Origin: JAOPZW01 sp963789015
GTDB taxonomy: Bacteria; Actinomycetota; Thermoleophilia; Solirubrobacterales; Solirubrobacteraceae
DNA: 64,000 bases
NCBI GenBank assembly: GCA_963789015.1
Contig: CAWBIU010000004.1
Coordinates: 186,001-250,000 of the forward strand
Reading direction: 5' to 3'
Shown here: positions 58,078-64,000 of the stretch, in pieces
Layout: each line of letters begins with the position of its first letter
Position numbering within the stretch: position 1 is the first letter of the stretch
Made by a program: the position numbers and the translations under genes
Notes under the pieces: generated by a model
What the model was told of the DNA's origin: nothing
Seen by the model: only the letters and a program-made list of their open reading frames with translations
Databases searched by the model: none

Positions 58078-59124
58078 ATGAGCATCACGGTCGCGGTCGA
58101 CGCCAACGGCGCCGATCTCGGTCCGTCCGAGGTCCTGGAAGGAGCGGGCGACGCCGCGCGCGAAGGCGTGCGCGTCGTGCTCTTCGGACCCGCGGCCGAG
58201 CTGGGCTCCGCGCCTGCAGGGGTCGACATCGTCGACGCGCCGCTGTCGATCGCCAAGGCGGCCGACCCGGTCGCCGCCGTGCGCGCGACGCCCGAGGCCT
58301 CGATCGTCCAGGCCGCGCGCGCCGTCGCCGAGGGGGACGCCGACGCGTTCGTCTCCGGCGGCTCGACGGGCCCGGCGCTCGCCGCCGGCCTGTTCAACAT
58401 CCGCCGCGCCCGCGGCATCCACCGGCCGGCGCTGGCCATCCCGCTGCCCGTGCCCGACAAGCCGGTGATCATCGTCGACGTCGGCGCGAACACCGAGGTG
58501 CGCGCCGAGCACCTCGTGCAGTTCGGCTTCATGGGCGCGGCGCTGGCCGAGTCGCTGCTCGACGTCGAGCGCGTGCGGATCGGGCTGCTGTCGATCGGCA
58601 GCGAGGACACGAAGGGCACGCCGCTGGTCGTCGAGGCGCACGCCGCGCTGCGCGACCGCATCGCCGAGGGCGGCGCCTACGAGTTCGTCGGCAACGTCGA
58701 GGGCAACGACATCCCGTTCGGGCGCGCCGACGTGATCGTCACCGACGGCTTCACCGGCAACGTCGCGCTGAAGGTCGTCGAGGGCGTCTCGGAGGCGATG
58801 CTCGAGGCGCTCCGCGACGTGGCCGGCTCCTCGCGCCGCGCGAAGGCCGGCGGGATGCTCCTGCGCCCCGCGCTGCTCGAGTTCCGCGACTTCATCGATC
58901 CCGAGAGCGCGGGCGGCGCCTACCTGCTCGGGCTGCGCCGGCTCGGGGTCGTGCCGCACGGGCGCTTCTCGCGCCGCGGCATCGCCCGCGCCATCCTCCT
59001 GGCGGCGCGCGCGAGCGAGGACGGGCTCATCGATCGCACGCACGCGGCGCTCGCCGCCGCCGGCGCGTTGCGGCGCTCCTCCGCGGAGCCATCCGCGGCG
59101 GGTTCTACGGTTCCCGCGCCATGA
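58078..59124 (+). CDS. plsX: Phosphate acyltransferase PlsX
   Basis: 348 residues. It opens ITVAVDANGADLGPSEVLEG (the family has DAMGGD; here ANGAD). Other conserved parts are GGSTGPALAAGLF, IVDVGANTEVRAEHLVQF, GNVEGNDIPFG and VTDGFTGNVALKVVEG. It makes acyl phosphate from acyl-ACP for phospholipid synthesis. Its stop overlaps the acpP ATG (ATGA). The C-terminal ~15 residues are Ala/Ser-rich. Confidence 0.93.
   Translation: MSITVAVDANGADLGPSEVLEGAGDAAREGVRVVLFGPAAELGSAPAGVDIVDAPLSIAKAADPVAAVRATPEASIVQAARAVAEGDADAFVSGGSTGPALAAGLFNIRRARGIHRPALAIPLPVPDKPVIIVDVGANTEVRAEHLVQFGFMGAALAESLLDVERVRIGLLSIGSEDTKGTPLVVEAHAALRDRIAEGGAYEFVGNVEGNDIPFGRADVIVTDGFTGNVALKVVEGVSEAMLEALRDVAGSSRRAKAGGMLLRPALLEFRDFIDPESAGGAYLLGLRRLGVVPHGRFSRRGIARAILLAARASEDGLIDRTHAALAAAGALRRSSAEPSAAGSTVPAP
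59106..59111 (+). promoter_or_regulatory. Possible -10 hexamer TACGGT before acpP
   Basis: TACGGT ends 9 bases before ATG 59121 but lies inside the 3' coding end of plsX. It may be chance, or an internal promoter to raise acpP expression. Confidence 0.25.
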
Positions 59125-59372
59125 CTCGCGAAGAGGTCTTCACGCTCATCCAGGCGCATCTCGCCGATGAGCTCGAGCTCGATCCGGCGCGCATCGAGGA
59201 CACGACGCGCTTCCGGGACGACCTCGGGGCCGACTCGCTGGACCTCTACACGCTGGTGCAGGAGCTCGAGGACTCCTTCGGCGTGAAGATGTCCGACGAG
59301 GAGGCGGCGCGGATCGTCACCGTGGGTCAGGCAGTCGACTTCGTCGTCGCCCACGCCCCGGCCCAGAGCTAG
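59121..59372 (+). CDS. acpP: Acyl carrier protein
   Basis: 83 residues, helical and acidic. The phosphopantetheine attachment Ser is in LGADSLDLYTLVQELED. It carries the growing acyl chain for fatty acid synthesis and supplies PlsX with substrate. ATG overlaps plsX, and the apparent rnc start lies 2 bases after its stop. No fab genes are in the window, so a second ACP elsewhere is possible. Confidence 0.94.
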   Translation: MTREEVFTLIQAHLADELELDPARIEDTTRFRDDLGADSLDLYTLVQELEDSFGVKMSDEEAARIVTVGQAVDFVVAHAPAQS

Positions 59373-59374
59373 TC

Positions 59375-60067
59375 CTGCAACAGCTCAGAACGCTTCTCGA
59401 CGAGCTCCCCGAGGACCTGCGCCAGCAGGTGTTCACCCATGCCTCGTGGACCGACCGCCGCAGCGACTCCTACTCGCGGCTCGCCTTCCTGGGCGACAGC
59501 GTGCTCGGGCTGGCGATCACCGCGCACCTGTACCCGCGCCTGGAGGCCGAGCGCTACGGGGCGGGCCGCCTGACCAAGATCCGCGCGCAGACGGTCTCGG
59601 GCCCGTCGTGCCGCGCCGTGGCCGAGCGCCTCGGCGTCCCCGAGCGGCTCGCCGCCGCCGCGCCCGCCGGCATCGGCCAGAGCGCGAGCACGCTGACCTC
59701 GACCGAGCGCGTGCTCGCGTCGGTGATCGAGGCGGTCATCGGCGCCTGCTACCTGCACGCCGGCTACGAGCGCACCGCGGGCGCCGTCGTCGAGGCGTTC
59801 ATGCCCGAGCTCGAGCACGCGCTCGAGCACCCGGTCGACTTCAAGTCCACGCTCCAGGAGCGCCTCGCCCAGCGCGGCGAGGTCGTCGACTACGCGGTCA
59901 CGGCCGAGCTCGGGCCGCCCCACGACCGTACCTTCGAGGTCCTCGCCTCGGTCGGCGGGCGCCCGGTCGGCACCGGCTCGGGACGCTCGAAGAAGCACGC
60001 CGAGCAGGAAGCCGCTCGCGCGGCCCTCGAGATGCTGGACACTGCACACGAGGACGAGGACGACTGA
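59375..60067 (+). CDS. rnc: Ribonuclease III, apparent CTG start and atypical active site
   Basis: 230 residues if started at CTG 59375. The frame upstream of the first GTG (59429) reads QQLRTLLDELPEDLRQQVF, matching the first helix of RNase III, and no ATG, GTG or TTG is available before it. The endonuclease signature reads RLAFLGDSVLG where the family has (E)RLEFLGDxVL, and the second site reads LASVIEAVIGACYLH where the family has LADxFEAxxGAxYLD. Two of four metal-binding acids (Glu and Asp) are therefore Ala and Ser. The C-terminal double-stranded-RNA-binding domain (about 160-222) has FKSTLQERLAQRG and GSGRSKKHAEQEAARAAL. Confidence 0.85.
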   Translation: MQQLRTLLDELPEDLRQQVFTHASWTDRRSDSYSRLAFLGDSVLGLAITAHLYPRLEAERYGAGRLTKIRAQTVSGPSCRAVAERLGVPERLAAAAPAGIGQSASTLTSTERVLASVIEAVIGACYLHAGYERTAGAVVEAFMPELEHALEHPVDFKSTLQERLAQRGEVVDYAVTAELGPPHDRTFEVLASVGGRPVGTGSGRSKKHAEQEAARAALEMLDTAHEDEDD

Positions 60068-60086
60068 GTGGGCGTCCACTAGTCCC

Positions 60087-63000
60087 ATGCACCTTCGATC
60101 CGTGACCCTGAAGGGCTTCAAGTCCTTCCCCGACCGCACGAAGCTGGAGTTCGCACCCGGCGTGTCGGTCGTCGTCGGCCCCAACGGCTCGGGCAAGTCC
60201 AACGTCACCGACGCGGTCCTGTGGGCGATGGGCGAGCAGTCGCCGCTCGCCGTCCGCGGCCAGTCGATGCAGGACGTGATCTTCGGCGGCGGCCGCGGCG
60301 TGCAGGCGCGCTCCACGGCCGAGGTCGAGATCGTGCTCGACAACGCCGACGGGACGGTCGACCTGCCGGTCGGCGAGGTCTCGATCGTGCGCCGGCTGGA
60401 CCGCGCGGGGGAGGGCGAGTACCGCCTCAACGGCGCGCGCTGCCGGCTCGTCGACGTGCTCGAGGTGCTGTCGGACACCGGCCTGGGCAAGGAGATGCAC
60501 TCCGTCGTCTCGCAGGGCCGCGTCGAGGCGATCGTCACCTCCAAGCCGCGCGACCGGCGGCTGCTCATCGAGGAGGCGGCCGGCCTCGGCAAGCACCGCA
60601 AGCGCCGCCGCCGCGCCCAGCTCAAGCTCGAGCGCACCCAGGACAACCTCGACCGCGCGCTCGACGTCGAGCGCGAGGCGCGCACGCGGCTGCGCCCGCT
60701 CAAGCGCCAGGCCGAGGCGGCCGAGCTGCACGAGCGCCTGGAGCGCCAGACGTCCGAGGCGCGCTGGGAGCTGGCGCGCGATGCGGTGCGCGCCCGGCGC
60801 GAGGAGCTGGCGACGGCCGAGGCCGCGGCCGCGCGGGCGCGCGCCGCCCGCGACGACGCCCAGGAGGCGCTCGCCCAGATCGCCGCGCGCCGCGAGCGCG
60901 CCGAGCAGGCCCTGGCTCAGCGCACGGAGCAGCGCGAGGCGCTCGCCCGCCGCGCCTACGCCGCACGCTCGTCGGCCGAGCGCATCGAGCTGCGCCTCGA
61001 GCGCACCCGCGAGACCGTGACGTCCCTGGCCGAGCGCGCCGAGCACCGCGACGCGCAGCTGCGCGGCCTGCGCGCCCAGGCGCAGGAGGACCAGCCCGAC
61101 GAGGCCGGGCGCGAGCGGATCGAGGCGCTCGAGGCCGAGCTCGAGCGGCTCGACGCCGAGCGGGCGGCCGAGCTCGAGCGCGAGCTATCGGCGCTCGCCG
61201 AGGCCCGCGACGCCGCCGCCGCCCGCGTGGCCGAGCTGGCGAAGGCGGTCGACGCCCGCCGCGCCGGGCTCGCCGAGGCCGACGAGGCGTGCGAGGTCGC
61301 CCGCCGCGCCCGCCGGGCCGCCGAGACGACGGCCGAGGGGGCGCGCCGTGAGGCGGCGCGCGTCGGCGGCGAGCTCGCCTCGGTCAACGCGTTCCTGCGC
61401 AGCCACGCCGGCGCGCCGGGCGGGCGCACGTCGCTGGCCGACGAGCTCGAGGTCGAGCCCGGCTACGAGCTCGCGCTCGCCGCCGCGCTCGGCGGGCGGC
61501 TGCGCGCCGCGATCGTCGACGACCTGCCCGCTGCGCGCGGCCTGCTCGACCGCGCCGGCGGCGACGGCGGGCGCACGCTCGTCTCCGGCGGCGCGGGCGC
61601 CGGGCCGGGCGGGGACGAGCCGCCCGTCGCGGGCGCGCGCCGGCTCGCCGACCTCGTGGGCGGCCCGGACGGCCCGCTCGCCCTGGCCCGGCGGCTGCTC
61701 GCCGACGCCTGGGTCGTCGACGACGTCGAGGCGCTGCCCGACGGCTTCACCGGCGTCGCCGTCACCACGGCCGGGCGCGCCTGGTTCGCCGCCCGGCGCG
61801 AGCTGCGTCAGGCGCCGCAGGGCGGCGGCGAGCGCGTGCTCGCCGAGCGCAACCGCCGCGACGTCCTGGTGCGCGAGTCCGAGCGCGCGGTGCAGGCCGA
61901 GCGCGGGGCGCTGACGGCGGTCGAGCAGGCGAGCACGGCGGTGGCCGCCGCCGACAGCTCGCGCGACACCGCCGAGCGCGCTTCGCGACAGGCCGAGCGC
62001 GAGCGCTCCGCCGCCCAGGAGGAGGAGCGGCGCACGGCCTGGCTGATCGACGAGCGCCGCAAGGCGCCCGAGCAGGGCGCCTCCGCCGTGCGCCGCGCAC
62101 AGGTCGAGGGCGAGCTGGCGGCCGAGCGCCGGGTCGCCGAGCGCGCCGCCCGCGAGCGTGCCGAGCGCGCGGCACGGATCGCGCGCCTGGACGCCGCGCT
62201 GGCCCGCGACCGCGCGCTGCACCCGGCCGCCGAGCGGCTCGTGGCCACGCTGGTCACCGCGTCGGAGGTCGTCGGGACGCGCGTCGAGGCGCTCGACGCG
62301 GAGCTCGCCGCGGACCGCCAGGTCGGCGAGGGCGTCGCCGCCGAGCTGCGCGCCTGCGCGGCCGAGGAGGCGCGCGTGCAGACCAACCTGCGCGAGCGCG
62401 GCGAGGCGGTCACGGCGGCCGAGGTCCGCGCCCAGCAGGTCCGCGACGCCGAGCGTGACGCCGCCCAGGAGCTGGGCGTGCTCGCCGAGAAGCTCGGGCT
62501 CGCGCCCGAGCCCGCCGAGGAGCCGCTCGACACCGAGGCGGCCGACGCGCTGCGCGGGCGCATCGAGCGCCTCGCGCGCCGCCGCGAGCAGCTCGGGCCG
62601 GTCAACCCGCTCGCCAAGGGCGAGTACGAGGAGGCGCTCGCGCACGTCGAGGACCTCGAGCGCCAGCGGACCGACCTCGAGACGGCGCTGCGCGAGCTGC
62701 GCGTGCTCATCCGCGACACCGACCGCCAGATCCGCGAGACCTTCGAGGCGACGTTCACTGCGGCGGCGCGCAACTTCGAGGAGCTGGCCGAGCGCCTGTT
62801 CCCGGGCGGGCGCGGCCGGCTGCGGCTCGTGCGCGAGGACTCCGGCCCGCGGCCGGTGCTCGGCGGCGCCCAGGTCGACGGCGACGACGAGGGCGATGGG
62901 GACGCCGACGGCGTCGAGACACCGGAGGGCGAGGGCGAGGGCGGCGAGCACGGCCTCGACCCGGCCGCCGACCTCGGCGTGGAGATCGAGATCACTCCCG

Positions 63001-63335
63001 CGGGCAAGGCGATGAAGCGCCTTTCGCTGCTGTCCGGCGGCGAGAAGTCGATGACTGCGATCGCGTTCCTGTTCGCGGTGTTCCTCGCGCGGCCGTGCCC
63101 GTTCTACATCCTCGACGAGGTCGAGGCCGCGCTCGACGACCTGAACATCGGGCGCTTCCTCGACCTGCTGCGCGCCTACGCCGACCGCGCGCAGTTCATC
63201 GTCGTCACGCACCAGAAGCGCACGATGGAGGCCGCCGACACGCTCTACGGCGTGTCGATGGGCGACGACGGCGTCTCGAAGGTCGTCTCGCGCAAGCTGC
63301 CGCGCGAGGCGCCGGCCGCGGAGGCCGCGGCGTGA
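60087..63335 (+). CDS. smc: Chromosome segregation protein SMC
   Basis: 1082 residues, about 100 shorter than the usual bacterial SMC. The N-terminal head has LKGFKSFPDRT and Walker A GPNGSGKSNV. Two long Ala/Arg/Glu-rich coiled-coil arms flank a hinge (about 440-580, with SLADELEVEPGYELALAAAL). The C-terminal head has signature LSLLSGGEKSMTA and Walker B FYILDEVEAALDDLN. An acidic Gly/Asp/Glu-rich insert (about 925-965) interrupts the C-terminal head. SMC with ScpA/ScpB compacts and separates chromosomes; the scp genes are not here. The ATG lies 19 bases after the rnc stop. Confidence 0.95.
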   Translation: MHLRSVTLKGFKSFPDRTKLEFAPGVSVVVGPNGSGKSNVTDAVLWAMGEQSPLAVRGQSMQDVIFGGGRGVQARSTAEVEIVLDNADGTVDLPVGEVSIVRRLDRAGEGEYRLNGARCRLVDVLEVLSDTGLGKEMHSVVSQGRVEAIVTSKPRDRRLLIEEAAGLGKHRKRRRRAQLKLERTQDNLDRALDVEREARTRLRPLKRQAEAAELHERLERQTSEARWELARDAVRARREELATAEAAAARARAARDDAQEALAQIAARRERAEQALAQRTEQREALARRAYAARSSAERIELRLERTRETVTSLAERAEHRDAQLRGLRAQAQEDQPDEAGRERIEALEAELERLDAERAAELERELSALAEARDAAAARVAELAKAVDARRAGLAEADEACEVARRARRAAETTAEGARREAARVGGELASVNAFLRSHAGAPGGRTSLADELEVEPGYELALAAALGGRLRAAIVDDLPAARGLLDRAGGDGGRTLVSGGAGAGPGGDEPPVAGARRLADLVGGPDGPLALARRLLADAWVVDDVEALPDGFTGVAVTTAGRAWFAARRELRQAPQGGGERVLAERNRRDVLVRESERAVQAERGALTAVEQASTAVAAADSSRDTAERASRQAERERSAAQEEERRTAWLIDERRKAPEQGASAVRRAQVEGELAAERRVAERAARERAERAARIARLDAALARDRALHPAAERLVATLVTASEVVGTRVEALDAELAADRQVGEGVAAELRACAAEEARVQTNLRERGEAVTAAEVRAQQVRDAERDAAQELGVLAEKLGLAPEPAEEPLDTEAADALRGRIERLARRREQLGPVNPLAKGEYEEALAHVEDLERQRTDLETALRELRVLIRDTDRQIRETFEATFTAAARNFEELAERLFPGGRGRLRLVREDSGPRPVLGGAQVDGDDEGDGDADGVETPEGEGEGGEHGLDPAADLGVEIEITPAGKAMKRLSLLSGGEKSMTAIAFLFAVFLARPCPFYILDEVEAALDDLNIGRFLDLLRAYADRAQFIVVTHQKRTMEAADTLYGVSMGDDGVSKVVSRKLPREAPAAEAAA

Positions 63336-63360
63336 CCGCCGCGTTCTGAGGGGCGGGAGG

Positions 63361-64000
63361 ATGGCCAAGAAGGCGAGCCGGCGGGCCAAGCGCGACGACG
63401 GCGAGGCGGCCGCACCGGCGGCGCCCGCCGCCCCGGCGCCGCGCGGGCGCCCGAAGGCCGACCCGCGGCTGCGCGAGGTCTCGCTGCTCGTCGAGGAGTC
63501 CGACTACCTGCTGCACCTCTACCGCTGGATCGTGCTGGCGGGCGAGCCGCCCAGCGCCCAGGACTGGCTGAAGACCGAGGAGTGGCCGCACCCCGACGTC
63601 GTCATCGAGGTCTTCGGCTCCTGGGAGCGGTTCCTCGCCGCCGGCGAGGTCCCCGACTCGCCGCTGCTCGCCCGCTTGCGCGAGGCCGACCGCCAGGCGC
63701 GCGACATCGACGCGCGCGAGGGTCGCCTCGAGCGCGAGCTGGCGCGCGCCGACGACCTGCGCCGGCAGGTCGAGACGGCGCGCCGGCGGCGCGAGGCGGC
63801 CGAGGTCGAGCGCGACGAGGAGGCGCGCCGCGCCACGCGCCTGCAGGGCGAGGTGACGCGCGCCGAGGCGCGCGCCGCCCAGGCCGAGGAGCGCCTCGCC
63901 GAGCGCCGCCACGAGGCCGAGCGCGGCGCGGCGGACTCCGGCGGCGGCGAGCCCAACGACGAGTGGCTGGCCGCGCACGAGGCCCTGCTCGCCGAGCTCG
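63361..64000 (+). CDS. Hypothetical coiled-coil protein (3' end outside window)
   Basis: 213 codons are visible with no stop before the edge. A basic start (MAKKASRRAKRDD) and Ala/Pro-rich linker precede a small domain (about 40-100) reading YRWIVLAGEPPSAQDW and VVIEVFGSWERFLAAG, which has the look of a homing-endonuclease-associated repeat (small DNA-binding motif ending in FGSW...AG). A long charged coiled coil (about 105-190) follows. GGGAGG sits unusually close, one base before the ATG. It occupies the slot after smc where ftsY is often found. Confidence 0.6.
   Translation, partial: MAKKASRRAKRDDGEAAAPAAPAAPAPRGRPKADPRLREVSLLVEESDYLLHLYRWIVLAGEPPSAQDWLKTEEWPHPDVVIEVFGSWERFLAAGEVPDSPLLARLREADRQARDIDAREGRLERELARADDLRRQVETARRRREAAEVERDEEARRATRLQGEVTRAEARAAQAEERLAERRHEAERGAADSGGGEPNDEWLAAHEALLAEL

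Noticed and set aside
59429..60067. GTG 59429 as the rnc start
   Set aside because: It would begin at FTHASW and drop the first helix, which is coded directly upstream in frame.
1..64000. tRNA genes, rRNA, CRISPR arrays, insertion sequences and prophage
   Set aside because: I looked for T-loop-like segments, spaced direct repeats, transposase or integrase motifs and terminal inverted repeats, and found none convincing. A covariance-model scan would be decisive for small RNAs.

Overview
This window is very GC-rich chromosomal DNA with bacterial gene packing: short or overlapping junctions, frequent GTG starts and little non-coding DNA. The gene set points to a deep-branching actinobacterium. 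Indications are the order fmt ... rsmB-rpe ... ribD-ribE-ribBA-ribH ... rpmB ... recG-rsmD-coaD ... yceD ... rpmF-plsX-acpP-rnc-smc, the cysteine-containing L28 and L32, and a PknB-type kinase. My best guess is class Thermoleophilia, order Solirubrobacterales. That is inferred from gene style only. I saw no phage, plasmid, insertion sequence, CRISPR array, tRNA or rRNA.

Layout. 2-1533: 3' part of fmt and an inositol-monophosphatase-like gene. 1499-5619: an ABC-F ATPase, divergent from a thiamine-diphosphate enzyme plus a metal-dependent cyclase-type hydrolase. 5616-7658: a tightly coupled rsmB, zinc-ribbon and rpe run. 7703-18886: a lone receiver protein, a histidine kinase/response regulator pair, an MMPL transporter, a secreted protein broken by a frameshift, an aminotransferase and a MacB-type ABC exporter. 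18877-26844: a chemoreceptor, then a surface-glycosylation island (flippase, methyltransferase, polyprenyl-phosphate sugar synthase, two GT-C glycosyltransferases). 26857-30283: the complete riboflavin operon. 30339-32579: a small membrane protein and a Ser/Thr kinase. 32627-37947: rpmB, then a deacetylase / acyl-CoA-dehydrogenase-like / methyltransferase / FAD reductase / double glycosyltransferase block. 37988-42162: recG, rsmD, coaD, a coiled-coil protein and a macro-domain protein. 42199-54793: two exported peptidases, an antiporter, a nuclease-like coiled-coil protein with acylphosphatase, a hypothetical protein, an acyl-CoA synthetase, a hydrolase, a peroxiredoxin-like protein and an alcohol dehydrogenase. 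54819-64000: yceD, (inverted acyl-CoA ligase and GNAT gene), rpmF, plsX, acpP, rnc, smc and a partial coiled-coil gene.

The core genes form the usual actinobacterial backbone, interrupted by accessory blocks. The most distinctive signals are these. (1) A recurring TANNNT hexamer lies 6-9 bases before many start codons, as expected for leaderless transcripts. (2) Unusual starts: ribE apparently begins at ATC directly after the in-frame ribD stop, and the deacetylase and rnc apparently begin at CTG. (3) Four reading-frame breaks all need the same +1 correction; two of them make a stop-free frame that would falsely fuse a methyltransferase, a reductase and a glycosyltransferase. (4) An accessory pathway with a two-domain glycosyltransferase sits between rpmB and recG. 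(5) The RNase III lacks two of the four usual catalytic acidic residues.
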